Assembly: GCF_001661965.1 (NCBI RefSeq)
Contig: NZ_LYWZ01000025.1
Span: 310,001-374,000, forward strand
Length of the DNA stretch: 64,000 nt
Direction: 5' to 3'
Origin: Croceicoccus mobilis
GTDB taxonomy: Bacteria; Pseudomonadota; Alphaproteobacteria; Sphingomonadales; Sphingomonadaceae
Shown here piece by piece: positions 1-9,457 of this stretch. Every line of letters begins with the position of its first letter. The stretch's first letter is position 1. Made by a program: the position numbers and the translations under genes. Below the pieces are notes generated by a model. That model did no database searches and had not been told where the DNA came from. It saw only the letters and a list, made by a program, of their open reading frames with translations.

Positions 1-203
1 GGGCCGGGATCCATAAAGCGCGCATCGCCGAAATCGCCGTTCCATGGGGTATGCGCCGTCCAGCGCGCATCGGGGCCGATCTCATCTCGTGATGCGGCGA
101 GCGTGTCGAACTCCTCCCGGAAAATCGGCCGCATCCGGCAAAGATCGAGCGGTTGCATCGATGGAGCGACGCCGATCGCCAATAGAAGCGACGTGAAGAT
201 CAC
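1..203 (-). CDS. Family 16 glycoside hydrolase, N-terminal fragment (runs off the left edge)
   Basis: Only the first 67 codons are in the window. The reading begins at a GTG (203-201) that overlaps the TGA of the upstream glycosyltransferase as GTGA, a typical translational-coupling arrangement. The first ~15 residues (IFTSLLLAIGVAPS) look like a signal peptide. The following residues include FREEFDTL and HTPWNGDFGDARF, which resemble the start of GH16 endo-beta-glycanases of the ExoK/ExsH type that trim exopolysaccharide. The catalytic ExDxxE motif lies outside the window, so activity cannot be judged. The coupling to a GT4 enzyme fits an exopolysaccharide locus. Family assignment rests on a short stretch. 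Confidence 0.6.
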   Translation of the reverse strand, partial: MIFTSLLLAIGVAPSMQPLDLCRMRPIFREEFDTLAASRDEIGPDARWTAHTPWNGDFGDARFMDPG

Positions 204-1396
204 CCGGTGGCGGCGGGCGCGATCAGCGCCTCGCTCAATTCGACATGGCGGCGGATATAGGAATCGGCATCGATCGCGCCGGACAGCATGCGCGATTGCG
301 CGCGGCGGGCCATGTCGCGGGCGCCCTGCGGATCGGCCGCGATCCGGGCAAACGCATCGGCCATCGCCCTGGCATCGCCGACAGGGACATAATGTGCGCA
401 GTCCTGCCCGAAATAGGCGTCGAGGCCCCCGGTGTCCGTTGCCACCATGGGGACGCCCGCCAGTGCGGCCTCCTCCATCACGGTGATCCCGCTGGCGTGG
501 AAGTTGGGCGAAAGCGGCACGCAAACCACGCCGGCCTCGGCGAAGTGGCGGCGCAATTCGTCGTTGGATCGCGCCTGGTGAATTTCCACATTGTCATGCC
601 CTGCCGCAAGCGATGCCGGGGCAGTGGCCGACAGGATCGTCAGCGCATATTCGGGCCGATCAATGACGGCATCGACCAGAGTGCGCCAGTCGCGGTGCCG
701 GTCATTGCCCACGGCAAGGATCTTGAGCGGGGCGTCCGAACGCATGCGCGGCTTTTCAAATTTCTCCGCCGGGATGCCAAAGGGGATGAATTCGCATCGC
801 GTTCCCGGAAACAGGCGCTCTGCCAGCGAACGGTTGTGCGGCGACAGAAAGCTGAGCACATCGACATAGGGCATGAGCTTGCGAGCCAGCGCCCGGCGCC
901 AGAAACCCATTCGCGACCATTGATCGCAAAGCCACACGGTCTGCCCGACCAGCATGGGGCGCTTCCCTTTTTGCAGGCCGCGACGCTGGAACACGGCGGC
1001 GACGGCAAGGGTCTGGGATTCGGTATGCGTCCAAACGACGTCGGCATCGCGCATTGCCGCCCATTGGCGGCGAGCGTGTATGTAATCGAACCCCGTAATC
1101 ACGCGCAGCGCAAGGCGAACGACTTTCGCGGCCAGCGATTCTGCATGCGAGGTAGAGAATGTGACATTACAGCCCATGTCGACTGCGCGCCCATAGCCAT
1201 AGGGCGTTTCATCGTTCACGCCGACCAGCGTGCCCGCATCATATGCCGCTTTCCAGCGCGCGGCATCCTTGTCGCTGGCGAGATGCACGAATACGTTGAT
1301 CTTGCTTGCTCCAGCATGCCGAACCGCATCGGGCCCGGTTTTCAGGACCGCCTCGTCATACTGCTGTAACCTTGAGCGCTGATCGAGAACGTCCAA
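200..1396 (-). CDS. GT4-type glycosyltransferase
   Basis: A 398-residue cytoplasmic glycosyltransferase with the two-Rossmann (GT-B) layout. The C-terminal half contains LKILAVGNDRHRDWRTLVDA, followed by the nucleotide-sugar site HASGITVMEEAALAGVPMVA (about residues 300-320), the family's E-x7-E region, and then TDTGG. The start is a TTG at 1396-1394 preceded by AAGGAAGG at a 5-nt spacing, which is convincing. The stop overlaps the start of a GH16 gene, so the pair probably belongs to an exopolysaccharide operon extending beyond the left edge. Donor and acceptor sugars cannot be told from the sequence. Confidence 0.8.
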   Translation of the reverse strand: MDVLDQRSRLQQYDEAVLKTGPDAVRHAGASKINVFVHLASDKDAARWKAAYDAGTLVGVNDETPYGYGRAVDMGCNVTFSTSHAESLAAKVVRLALRVITGFDYIHARRQWAAMRDADVVWTHTESQTLAVAAVFQRRGLQKGKRPMLVGQTVWLCDQWSRMGFWRRALARKLMPYVDVLSFLSPHNRSLAERLFPGTRCEFIPFGIPAEKFEKPRMRSDAPLKILAVGNDRHRDWRTLVDAVIDRPEYALTILSATAPASLAAGHDNVEIHQARSNDELRRHFAEAGVVCVPLSPNFHASGITVMEEAALAGVPMVATDTGGLDAYFGQDCAHYVPVGDARAMADAFARIAADPQGARDMARRAQSRMLSGAIDADSYIRRHVELSEALIAPAATG

Positions 1397-1587
1397 CTTA
1401 ACCTTCCTTTGAACCGAAAGTCTTTTTTTGACTTCGGGGGACGGTTTGATTTTCTTCGAACAGGGGCTTTCTGTCCATCACCTTCAAGGTTTCTGGATGC
1501 GGTAAAGATAGTTGCGGCAACTATCCGATCGAAAACGAAGATTACCCGATCGGTTTAATTGAAACCGATCCAACAGCCATGAGGAAA

Positions 1588-1623
1588 TGAGCCAGCCACT
1601 GGAAATGGCAGGCTGCTGGCTCA
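1588..1623 (-). terminator. Hairpin at the purL stop codon, possible weak terminator
   Basis: Nine bases (TGAGCCAGC, 1588-1596) pair perfectly with 1615-1623 across an 18-nt loop. The stem begins in the purL stop codon. In the transcript it is followed by only a short T-rich stretch (ATTTCC), so it may act as a weak terminator or 3'-end stabiliser. Confidence 0.3.
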
Positions 1624-3855
1624 GCCATCCATCCAGTCAGCGAAGAACGCAAGGTGGCTTGCTTTCAGTTCGGAGAGAGGAACCATGCTCTCGGCATTCA
1701 CCGCCCGGAAGACGAGCTTGTCGCCACCGGTTACGCCTAGCGCGATGGCAGCAAGGCCCGCGGCTTCGGCGGCCTCGAGGATCGGTTCGGCTTCGCTTGC
1801 CGTCACGACATAGCGGGCCTGATCTTCGCCGAACCAGAACGCCGCCTGGCTCAGGCGATCCTCCGGCATGGCGACGGTGCAGCCCATGCCGCCCTTCATC
1901 GCCATTTCCGCCAGCGTAACGGCAAGGCCGCCGTCGGAGCAATCGTGCACGGCAGTCACGGCCTTGTCGGCGATAAGCTTGCGCACGGTTTCACCCGCGG
2001 TCCGCTCAAGGTCGAGCATGACAGGGGGCGGAGTGCCTTCCTCGCGGCCATGGATATTGCGCAGCCACAGCGACTGGCCCAGATGGCCGCTTTCGCCGCC
2101 GATCACCACGATCTGCTCGCCCGCCGCCTTGAAGCCGGGGGTCGCCATGATCGCGTAGTCCTGCATCAGGCCGACGCCGCCGATGGCAGGGGTGGGCAGG
2201 ATTGCGCTGCCGCCACCGGTCGCCTTCGACTCGTTGTAAAGCGAGACATTGCCCGACACGATCGGGAAATCGAGCGCCCGGCACGCATCGCCCATGCCTT
2301 CGAGGCAGCCGACGAACTGGGCCATGATCTCGGGCCGCTGCGGGTTTGCGAAATTCAGGCAGTTGGTGACGGCCAGTGGCAGCGCACCCACCGCGCAGAT
2401 ATTGCGCCACGCCTCGGCAATGGCCTGCTTGCCGCCTTCATGCGGGTCGGCATAGCAATAGCGCGGGGTGCAGTCGGTGCTGATCGCCAGCGCCTTTTTC
2501 GTGCCATGCACGCGCACGACGGCCGCATCGCCGCCGGTCTGCAGCGTGTCCGCGCCGACCTGCGAATCGTACTGCTCGGCAATCCACTTGCGCGAGGCGA
2601 GATCGGGGGAGCCGACCAGCGCCTTAAGATCACCCGCGACATCGTTAGTCTCGGGCAATTCCTGCAGCACGGTGGTGCCGACCCAATCGGCATATTCCTC
2701 GCGGCTGATATAGGGGCGGTCATAAAGCGGCGCGTCTGCGGCCAGCGGGCCGAGCGGGATGTCGCAAACGACCTCGCCATCGAATTCCAGCACCATGTGG
2801 CGCGTATCGGTGACTTCGCCGATGACCGCGAAATCCAGCTCCCACTTACGGAAAATCTCTTCCGCCATGGCTTCCTTGCCCGGCTTCAGCACCATGAGCA
2901 TGCGCTCCTGGCTTTCCGAAAGCATCATCTCGTAAGGCGTCATGCCCTCTTCGCGGCAGGGGACCTTGTTCATGTCGAGGCGGATGCCCGCCTTGCCATT
3001 GGTCGCCATCTCGACGGACGAGGATGTGAGGCCCGCCGCGCCCATGTCCTGGATCGCGACGATGGCGTCGGTCGCCATCAGCTCGAGGCACGCCTCGATC
3101 AGCAGCTTTTCCGTGAAGGGGTCGCCAACCTGCACGGTGGGGCGCTTCTCTTCCGAATCCTCGCCGAAATCGGCGCTGGCCATGGTTGCGCCATGGATGC
3201 CGTCTCGCCCGGTCTTCGACCCGACATAGACGATCGGATTGCCAAGGCCCGTTGCGGCGGAATAGAAAATCCGATCGGCGTCCGCTACGCCCACGGTCAT
3301 CGCATTGACGAGGATATTGCCGTCATAGGCGGGGTGGAAGTTGGTCTCACCGCCAACGGTCGGCACGCCGACGCAATTGCCATAGCCACCGATGCCGGCG
3401 ACCACGCCCTGCACCAGATGCTTCATCTTCGGGTGATCGGGGCGACCAAAACGCAGCGCGTTCATGTTCGCCACCGGGCGCGCGCCCATGGTGAACACAT
3501 CGCGCAGGATGCCGCCAACGCCCGTCGCCGCGCCCTGATAGGGCTCGATATACGAAGGGTGGTTATGGCTCTCCATCTTGAAGATGCAGGCCTGACCGTT
3601 GCCGATGTCGATGACGCCCGCATTTTCGCCGGGGCCGCAGATGACCCAGTCCGCCTCGGTCGGAAGCTTCTTCAGATGGAGGCGCGAGCTTTTATAGCTG
3701 CAATGCTCCGACCACATCACGGAGAAGATGCCGAGTTCGACGAGATTGGGCTCCCGCCCCAGCGCATGCAGCACGCGCTCGTATTCTTCGGGGGAGAGGC
3801 CGTGAGCCGCTACGACATCGGGCGTGATCTTGTCGGGCGTGGTGGATTGGGTCAT
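1621..3855 (-). CDS. purL: Phosphoribosylformylglycinamidine synthase subunit II
   Basis: PurL, the amidotransferase-dependent synthetase that makes formylglycinamidine ribotide in step 4 of purine synthesis, working with PurS and PurQ in the cytoplasm. At 744 residues it matches the short PurL type used with separate PurS/PurQ subunits. Recognisable stretches are [14 protein letters not shown] near the N-terminus, [19 protein letters not shown] (ATP/Mg site), [16 protein letters not shown], and a late [10 protein letters not shown]. The start ATG at 3855 is chosen because the family begins just upstream of the [19 protein letters not shown] segment; a longer frame to 4008 would add 51 implausible residues. 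No purS or purQ is adjacent. Confidence 0.96.
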   Translation of the reverse strand: MTQSTTPDKITPDVVAAHGLSPEEYERVLHALGREPNLVELGIFSVMWSEHCSYKSSRLHLKKLPTEADWVICGPGENAGVIDIGNGQACIFKMESHNHPSYIEPYQGAATGVGGILRDVFTMGARPVANMNALRFGRPDHPKMKHLVQGVVAGIGGYGNCVGVPTVGGETNFHPAYDGNILVNAMTVGVADADRIFYSAATGLGNPIVYVGSKTGRDGIHGATMASADFGEDSEEKRPTVQVGDPFTEKLLIEACLELMATDAIVAIQDMGAAGLTSSSVEMATNGKAGIRLDMNKVPCREEGMTPYEMMLSESQERMLMVLKPGKEAMAEEIFRKWELDFAVIGEVTDTRHMVLEFDGEVVCDIPLGPLAADAPLYDRPYISREEYADWVGTTVLQELPETNDVAGDLKALVGSPDLASRKWIAEQYDSQVGADTLQTGGDAAVVRVHGTKKALAISTDCTPRYCYADPHEGGKQAIAEAWRNICAVGALPLAVTNCLNFANPQRPEIMAQFVGCLEGMGDACRALDFPIVSGNVSLYNESKATGGGSAILPTPAIGGVGLMQDYAIMATPGFKAAGEQIVVIGGESGHLGQSLWLRNIHGREEGTPPPVMLDLERTAGETVRKLIADKAVTAVHDCSDGGLAVTLAEMAMKGGMGCTVAMPEDRLSQAAFWFGEDQARYVVTASEAEPILEAAEAAGLAAIALGVTGGDKLVFRAVNAESMVPLSELKASHLAFFADWMDG

Positions 3856-4015
3856 GGCGCGCGCATAGCCACGCGAGCGCGCCTGCGCCAGCCCCTCTTT
3901 CACGCGAAACGCATCACAATCCCCGGTCACGAGGGCTTTCGCGCAATGAAGTGTTGTTGGCAGGGCGGTCCGCCAGCCTTGACCATGGCGGGCCGCCGTT
4001 CCAAACACGCCTGCA

Positions 4016-4270
4016 ATGAGTGAGCAAACAGCCGATATTTCGCAATTGAGCTACGAGCAGGCGCTGGCCGCGCTCGAAGACGTGGTCCGCAAGCTGGAAA
4101 GCGGGGAGGCGGCTCTCGACGAGTCGATCGCGCTTTACGAGCGTGGCGAACATCTGAGGAAACACTGCCAGGCGCGTCTCGACGCGGCGCAGGCCCGGAT
4201 CGAGGCGATCGTCGCCGACGCCGAAGGGCGAGCGACCGGAACTCGCCCCTTTGACGAACCGGGCGCCTGA
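4016..4270 (+). CDS. xseB: Exodeoxyribonuclease VII small subunit
   Basis: An 84-residue XseB, the small subunit that combines with XseA to form ExoVII, which degrades single-stranded DNA from either end. The core [20 protein letters not shown] followed by [18 protein letters not shown] is the helical-hairpin signature of the family. It begins 160 bp from the divergent purL start and is followed within 20 bp by the prenyl synthase, the common xseB-ispA pairing in proteobacteria, so the two are probably one transcript. The large subunit is not in the window. Confidence 0.93.
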   Translation: MSEQTADISQLSYEQALAALEDVVRKLESGEAALDESIALYERGEHLRKHCQARLDAAQARIEAIVADAEGRATGTRPFDEPGA

Positions 4271-4286
4271 GGTGGTGGCGACAACC

Positions 4287-5180
4287 GTGTCTGAAAACCT
4301 CCTTGGGCAGGCGCTCGAACGGATCGCGACAGAGGTCGATGTCTGCCTCGACGCGCTGCTGCCTTTACCGGGCGATGCCCGTGCCCGTCTGGTCGAGGCG
4401 ATGCGCTATGCCGCCATTGGCGGCGGCAAGCGGATGCGCCCGCTGCTGTGCGCCGCGACTGCCGAGATGCTGGCGGTTGACCGTGAACTGGCCGTTCGCG
4501 TCGGCTGTTCGATCGAAGCGATCCATGTCTATTCGCTGATCCATGACGATCTGCCGTGCATGGACGATGACGACATGCGCCATGGCAAACCGACGCTCCA
4601 CCGAGAGTATGATGAGGCGACCGCCGTGCTGGCGGGCGATTCGCTGCATGCGCTGGCGTTCGAGATCCTGTCCGATGCATCGCGCATTCCCGATCCCTTT
4701 ACCCGCGCCGAACTTGTCGCCTGCCTTGCCAAAGCGAGCGGCGCGCAGGGCATGGCCGGCGGGCAGATGATGGATATCGTCGCCGAAGAGCGTGAGTTCG
4801 ATCTCCACACCGTTACCCGGCTTCAGCAGCTGAAAACCGGCGCACTGCTGGCAGCTTCGGTCGAAATGGGCGCGATCCTTGCCCATTTGCCGGAAGAGGG
4901 ACGCAAGTCGCTGCGCCACTATGCGCATGACATCGGCCTCGCTTTCCAGATTGCCGACGATCTCCTCGATCACGAAGGGGACGAGGAACTGGCGGGCAAG
5001 GCGCTCAGAAAGGACGAGGCGGCGGGCAAGTCGACCTTTGTTTCGCTGCTGGGCGCAGAACGTGCGCGCGAACAGGCGCGTGCGCTGGTCGACCAGGCGA
5101 TCGGTCATCTCGATCAATATGGGAGTGAGGCCGACCTGCTGCGCGCGGTGGCCCGCTTTGTTGTCGAACGTAAGAAATAA
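4287..5180 (+). CDS. ispA: Farnesyl/geranyl diphosphate synthase (short-chain polyprenyl synthase)
   Basis: A trans-isoprenyl diphosphate synthase that condenses IPP with allylic diphosphates to supply precursors of quinones, undecaprenyl phosphate, hopanoids or carotenoids. Both aspartate-rich motifs are intact: DDLPCMDDDD (first, with the chain-length residues) and DDLLD in FQIADDLLDHEGD (second). GGGKRMRP near residue 45 binds the diphosphate. The GTG at 4287 is preferred, with GGTGGTGG upstream; a TTG at 4251 overlapping xseB is an alternative and would add 12 residues. The likely product is farnesyl diphosphate, but geranylgeranyl cannot be excluded. Confidence 0.92.
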   Translation: MSENLLGQALERIATEVDVCLDALLPLPGDARARLVEAMRYAAIGGGKRMRPLLCAATAEMLAVDRELAVRVGCSIEAIHVYSLIHDDLPCMDDDDMRHGKPTLHREYDEATAVLAGDSLHALAFEILSDASRIPDPFTRAELVACLAKASGAQGMAGGQMMDIVAEEREFDLHTVTRLQQLKTGALLAASVEMGAILAHLPEEGRKSLRHYAHDIGLAFQIADDLLDHEGDEELAGKALRKDEAAGKSTFVSLLGAERAREQARALVDQAIGHLDQYGSEADLLRAVARFVVERKK

Positions 5181-5200
5181 GAAGGCGAGGGGAAGCAGTC

Positions 5201-5722
5201 TTGAGCGAAGGCAAGCCGCTGGTCGGGATCTATCCCGGCACGTTCGATCCGATCACGCTGGGGCATTGCGACATCATCCGTCGCGGCTCCAAGCTGGTGG
5301 ACAGGCTGATAATCGGCGTCACCACCAATCCGTCGAAAAATCCGCTGTTCTCTCCTGAGGAGCGCATCGCGATGGTCGAACGCGAGGCGGAGGCGCTGGG
5401 GATCGACAATGTCGAGGTCGTCGGCTTCAACGCACTTCTCATGCGCTTTGCCGAAAGGCAGGGGGCGCAGCTGATCATCCGGGGACTGCGGGCCGTTGCG
5501 GATTTCGAATATGAATACCAGATGGCGGGCATGAACCAGCAGCTCAACGACGAGATCGAGACGGTATTCCTGATGGCGGATGTGTCGCTTCAGCCCATCG
5601 CGTCAAAGCTTGTAAAGGAAATCGCCCAGTTCGGGGGCGACATCACGCCCTTCGTCAGCCCGGCGGTAAAGGACGACGTGGTCGAACGCGTCGCCGCGCA
5701 GGGTCTGAAAGGCGATTACTGA
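5201..5722 (+). CDS. coaD: Phosphopantetheine adenylyltransferase
   Basis: CoaD transfers AMP from ATP to 4'-phosphopantetheine, the penultimate step of coenzyme A synthesis. The N-terminal YPGTFDPITLGHCDIIRR contains the (T/H)xGH nucleotidyltransferase motif, and RGLRAVADFEYEYQMAGMN is the diagnostic substrate-binding segment. The start is TTG at 5201 with GAGGGGAAG just upstream. It lies 20 bp after ispA and may be co-transcribed with it. Length (173 aa) is slightly above the usual 160-165, with a short C-terminal extension. Confidence 0.95.
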   Translation: MSEGKPLVGIYPGTFDPITLGHCDIIRRGSKLVDRLIIGVTTNPSKNPLFSPEERIAMVEREAEALGIDNVEVVGFNALLMRFAERQGAQLIIRGLRAVADFEYEYQMAGMNQQLNDEIETVFLMADVSLQPIASKLVKEIAQFGGDITPFVSPAVKDDVVERVAAQGLKGDY

Positions 5723-5824
5723 AAACAGCCCTTATCGCGCCACCGCTGCGTGAAAGGTTTTTATTCATTTGATTGTCAGCGGCGGTCGTCTAGGCCCGCG
5801 CGCAGACTATCCGAGGGATCATTC

Positions 5825-6559
5825 ATGACCATCCGTTTCACCCTGCTTGCCGCTATCGGCGCTGCCTCGCTTGGCCTTTCGACCGGCGCGATGGCGCAGG
5901 ACGCCGACACGACCGCCAATGCAGAGGCCGATACTGCCGTAGAAGAGGCTGCACCGGCCCCCACGATCACGCCGGAATACTGGACCGTCGACACTGACCT
6001 TACGCATGAGCCGGAAAACATCTGGGTTCTCGACCTGGCGAACGGCGGACGCGTCCAGATCCGCCTGAAGTCCGAATGGGCACCTAACCATGTCGAGCGT
6101 ATCAAGACGCTGACCGAACAGGGCTTTTACGACGGCACGATCTTCCACCGCGTGATCGATGGCTTCATGGCGCAGGGTGGAGATCCGACCGGCACGGGGC
6201 GCGGCGGGTCGGAGCTTCCCGACCTCAAGGCGGAATTCAACCGCGTACCGCATCTGCGCGGGACGGTGGCGATGGCGCGTAACGGCAATTCGGACGATTC
6301 GGCCAACAGCCAGTTCTACATCATCTTTTACCCGACCATGGCAATCGACGGGAAATACACCGTCTTTGGCCGGGTGATCGGCGGCATGAATCATGTCGAT
6401 GCGATCCAGCGCGGTCAGCCGCCGCAAAACCCGACGAAGATCGTCCAGGCATCGCTGGAGAGTGACCACAAGGCACCGCCAGTAGCCGCTTCGGCCGAGC
6501 CGGAGATCACGGCGGACATGCTGAACGCAGCCACGCCCGAAAGCGCGCCGGCACAGTAA
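5825..6559 (+). CDS. Exported cyclophilin-type peptidyl-prolyl isomerase
   Basis: A 244-residue cyclophilin that catalyses cis/trans isomerisation of prolyl bonds, probably in the periplasm. [19 protein letters not shown] and the cleavage region GAMAQD form a clear signal peptide. The cyclophilin core runs from about residue 65 to 205 with [36 protein letters not shown] and the late VFGRVIGGM. The catalytic arginine of FHRV is present. The acidic N-terminal linker and the Pro/Ala-rich tail after residue 210 look disordered. ATG 5825 is preceded by GAGGG; an upstream ATG at 5750 would bury the signal peptide. Confidence 0.92.
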   Translation: MTIRFTLLAAIGAASLGLSTGAMAQDADTTANAEADTAVEEAAPAPTITPEYWTVDTDLTHEPENIWVLDLANGGRVQIRLKSEWAPNHVERIKTLTEQGFYDGTIFHRVIDGFMAQGGDPTGTGRGGSELPDLKAEFNRVPHLRGTVAMARNGNSDDSANSQFYIIFYPTMAIDGKYTVFGRVIGGMNHVDAIQRGQPPQNPTKIVQASLESDHKAPPVAASAEPEITADMLNAATPESAPAQ

Positions 6560-6568
6560 TCCGCGCAA

Positions 6569-6600
6569 AGCCCCGGTCGGTAACGGTCGGGGCTGGCCTT
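6569..6600 (+). terminator. Hairpin after the cyclophilin gene
   Basis: AGCCCCG (6569-6575) pairs with CGGGGCT (6588-6594), followed by GGCCTTTC. The T tract is short, so termination would be inefficient. Confidence 0.35.
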
Positions 6601-6630
6601 TCGCCCGCTCTGGTCCTAGTGGCTCGCCCC

Positions 6631-7686
6631 ATGCGAGTGGACGCCTTCGATTTCGACCTTCCGCAAGAGCGGATAGCCCTGCGGCCCGCGCGCCCGCGTG
6701 ACGCGGCGCGCATGCTGCTGGTGCGCGGCAGCAAGATGGAGGATCGCGGCGTTCGCGATCTGCCCAGCCTGCTGAACAAGGGCGATGTGCTGGTCTTCAA
6801 CGACACGCGCGTCATTCCTGCCCAGCTGGAAGGCGTGCGTCCCCCGCGCGATGGAGAGCATGGCGAGGGCGCCAAGATCGGGGCGACCCTCCACAAGCGT
6901 ATAGACCTCAGGCGCTGGCAGGCGTTCATCCGCAACGGCAAGCGCCTGCGCGAGGGTGACATGGTCGAATTCCCCGCTGGCGTGACTGCCATTGCCGAAA
7001 ACCGCCACGACGATGGCAGCTGGTCGCTGTCCTTTGGCGGCGATGAACCTGTCGAAGTGCTGCTGGAACGTGCGGGGCAGATGCCTTTGCCGCCCTATAT
7101 TGCGGGCAAGCGCGGAACGGATGAACAAGACCGCAGCGATTACCAGACCATGTTTGCCGAGCGTGACGGCGCGGTCGCGGCCCCGACCGCATCGCTGCAC
7201 TTCACGCCGGAGCTGATCGCCAGGCTGGACGAAGCGGGGATCGGGCGTGAAACGCTGACGCTGCATGTCGGTGCGGGGACATTCCTGCCAGTCAAGGCGG
7301 ACGATACCGACGACCATGCCATGCACGCCGAATGGGGCCGCATCGAACCTGATGTCGCAGAGCGCCTGAACGCCGTCCGCGCCGCAGGTGGCCGTGTTAT
7401 CGCGGTTGGCACTACCGTCCTGCGCCTGCTGGAAAGCGCCGCGGGTGAAAACGATCTTATTCGACCCTTTGCTGGTGATACCTCGATCTTTATCACGCCC
7501 GGTTACAGGTTTCGCGCGGTCGATGGCCTGATGACCAATTTCCATCTGCCCAAATCGACGCTGTTCATGCTTGTCAGCGCGTTAATGGGGCTCGATACCA
7601 TGCAGGCGGTCTATGCCCATGCGATTGAGCAGGAATATCGTTTCTACTCCTATGGCGATTCCTCGCTGTTGCTGCCCGCTGCTTGA
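6631..7686 (+). CDS. queA: S-adenosylmethionine:tRNA ribosyltransferase-isomerase
   Basis: QueA transfers and isomerises the ribosyl moiety of SAM onto 7-aminomethyl-7-deazaguanine in tRNA, giving epoxyqueuosine. The N-terminus [20 protein letters not shown] is the family opening and fixes the start at ATG 6631 rather than the GTG at 6619. Other family segments are [44 protein letters not shown] and [18 protein letters not shown]. It ends in a TTGA overlap with the next gene. The queuosine partner tgt is about 2.8 kb downstream, separated by an ABC exporter and a DUF481 gene. Confidence 0.95.
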   Translation: MRVDAFDFDLPQERIALRPARPRDAARMLLVRGSKMEDRGVRDLPSLLNKGDVLVFNDTRVIPAQLEGVRPPRDGEHGEGAKIGATLHKRIDLRRWQAFIRNGKRLREGDMVEFPAGVTAIAENRHDDGSWSLSFGGDEPVEVLLERAGQMPLPPYIAGKRGTDEQDRSDYQTMFAERDGAVAAPTASLHFTPELIARLDEAGIGRETLTLHVGAGTFLPVKADDTDDHAMHAEWGRIEPDVAERLNAVRAAGGRVIAVGTTVLRLLESAAGENDLIRPFAGDTSIFITPGYRFRAVDGLMTNFHLPKSTLFMLVSALMGLDTMQAVYAHAIEQEYRFYSYGDSSLLLPAA

Positions 7687-8675
7687 AATCGTCTCTACCG
7701 GCCCCCAATGATGGCCGGGTGGAAACCATTCTTGATATTCGCGGTCTGACCAAGACCTATCCCGGCAGGGGATCCGCCCCGCCGGTCGATGCTCTTAAAA
7801 ATGTCGATCTCACGATCCGCAAAGGTGAGATTTTCGCGCTGCTTGGCCCAAATGGCGCGGGTAAGACGACGCTGATCGGCGCGGTCTGCGGCATGGTGCG
7901 GCCCACTTCGGGGTCGATCCATGCCTTCGGCCTCGACATGAAGCATGACTGGCGGACGATGCGCGCGCGAATTGGCCTCGTCCCGCAGGAGATGAGCGTC
8001 GATATCTTCGAAAAGGTGCACCGCTCGGTCGCCTATTCGCGCGGATTGTTCGGACGCAAGGCGGACCCTGCGCGGATCGAGGAAGTGCTGCGCACGCTCT
8101 CGCTGTGGGACAAGCGTGATTCCCAGCTTCGCGCGCTTTCAGGTGGGATGAAGCGCCGCGTGCTGATCGCCAAGGCGCTGGCACATGACCCCGACCTGCT
8201 GTTCCTCGACGAACCGACAGCCGGGGTGGATGTCGAGCTGCGCCGCGACATGTGGAACACGATCGACAAACTGCGCGAGCAGGGCGTCACCGTCATTCTG
8301 ACGACCCACTACATAGAGGAAGCCGAGGAGATGGCCGACCGCGTGGGCGTCATCAACAAGGGCCGCATCCTTCTGGTCGACGATAAGGACGCGATCATGG
8401 GCCGGCTTGGCCGGACGGAAGCGGAATTCACCCTTTCACAGCCGCTTGCCAGTCTGCCCGCATCGCTATCCGACTTGCCGGTCACGCTGGAAAACGATGG
8501 GCGTACCATTGCCTTTCGTGGCGGCGATGGATCGGGGCTGGGTAAGGAGCAGGTGGCTGCGCTGGCCCAGACTCTGGTGCGAGAGAACATCGGATACACC
8601 GCGATCGACCAGCGCGAATCGAGCCTTGAGGACATTTTCGTCAAGCTGGTGGAAGAGGAGGGGGCCACATCATGA
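7683..8675 (+). CDS. ABC-2 type transporter, ATP-binding subunit
   Basis: A 330-residue ATPase for an exporter. Walker A is GPNGAGKT, the signature is LSGGMKRRV, Walker B is [12 protein letters not shown], followed by the H-loop [15 protein letters not shown]. The C-terminal ~90 residues are the regulatory extension seen in YadG/NatA-like exporters, ending [14 protein letters not shown]. The TTG at 7683 overlaps the queA stop; an internal GTG at 7719 is a plausible alternative start. It is coupled by an ATGA overlap to the permease gene. Substrate is unknown. Confidence 0.9.
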   Translation: MKSSLPAPNDGRVETILDIRGLTKTYPGRGSAPPVDALKNVDLTIRKGEIFALLGPNGAGKTTLIGAVCGMVRPTSGSIHAFGLDMKHDWRTMRARIGLVPQEMSVDIFEKVHRSVAYSRGLFGRKADPARIEEVLRTLSLWDKRDSQLRALSGGMKRRVLIAKALAHDPDLLFLDEPTAGVDVELRRDMWNTIDKLREQGVTVILTTHYIEEAEEMADRVGVINKGRILLVDDKDAIMGRLGRTEAEFTLSQPLASLPASLSDLPVTLENDGRTIAFRGGDGSGLGKEQVAALAQTLVRENIGYTAIDQRESSLEDIFVKLVEEEGATS

Positions 8676-9439
8676 GCTTCAACCTGACCAGCGCGCTGAC
8701 GATCTATCGCAATGAGCTGCTGCGGTTCCTGCGCACCGTGTTCGGCTCTCTCATTTCGCCGGTGCTGACGACTTGCCTCTATTTCATCGTCTTTGGCGCG
8801 GCCATCGGCGGGCGGATGGATCAGGTCGGCGGCGTCGATTATGGCGCATTTATCGTGCCCGGCCTGCTGCTTTTGACCATGCTGTCGGAAAGCACGTCGA
8901 ACGCCAGTTTCGGGATCTACATGCCGCGCTTTACCGGCTCGATCTACGAACTGCTTTCAGCCCCGGTCGGCGTGGCCGAGACATTGGTAGGGTTCGTGGG
9001 AGCTGCGGTGACCAAGTCCCTGATATTGGCCTTGATTATCCTGACCACCGCCACATTCTTCGTAGACTACCAGATCGCGCACCCCGTGTTCGCCTTCTTC
9101 TACATCCTGCTGGTGGCCAGCGCGTTTTCACTGCTGGGCTTTATACTTGGCCTATGGGCGGACGGGTTTGAAAAGCTGCAAATGGTGCCGCTGCTGATCC
9201 TGACGCCGCTGACCTTTCTGGGCGGCACATTCTATTCGATCGACATGCTGGCCGAGCCGTGGCGCACCGTCGCCCTGTTCAACCCCATCGTCTATCTCGT
9301 CAGCGGCCTCAGGTGGACATTCTATGGCCAGGCCGATGTCGATATCGCAACCGCAACAGGGCTGACTGTCGGCTTCCTGATACTATGCGTCGCTGTTATC
9401 ACTGTTATCTTTCATACAGGCTGGCGGCTTCGCGAGTGA
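8672..9439 (+). CDS. ABC-2 type transporter, permease subunit
   Basis: A 255-residue inner-membrane protein with six predicted hydrophobic segments, the ABC-2 membrane fold of the YadH type. TYPical features are an N-terminal cytoplasmic stretch (NELLRFLRTVFGSLISPVLT), and the late FLGGTFYSIDMLAEPWRTVA and NPIVYLVSGLRW found in this family. It overlaps the ATPase by 4 bp (ATGA), so the two form one exporter. Neighbours do not reveal the substrate. Confidence 0.9.
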   Translation: MSFNLTSALTIYRNELLRFLRTVFGSLISPVLTTCLYFIVFGAAIGGRMDQVGGVDYGAFIVPGLLLLTMLSESTSNASFGIYMPRFTGSIYELLSAPVGVAETLVGFVGAAVTKSLILALIILTTATFFVDYQIAHPVFAFFYILLVASAFSLLGFILGLWADGFEKLQMVPLLILTPLTFLGGTFYSIDMLAEPWRTVALFNPIVYLVSGLRWTFYGQADVDIATATGLTVGFLILCVAVITVIFHTGWRLRE

Positions 9440-9457
9440 TTTGATAGCGGATGCGGC

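Noticed and set aside
1421-1441. A T7 run flanked by near-inverted AGTC/GACT bases upstream of the glycosyltransferase, considered as a terminator.
   Set aside because: The stem is short and imperfect, and it lies in the promoter region of the GT4 gene rather than after a gene.
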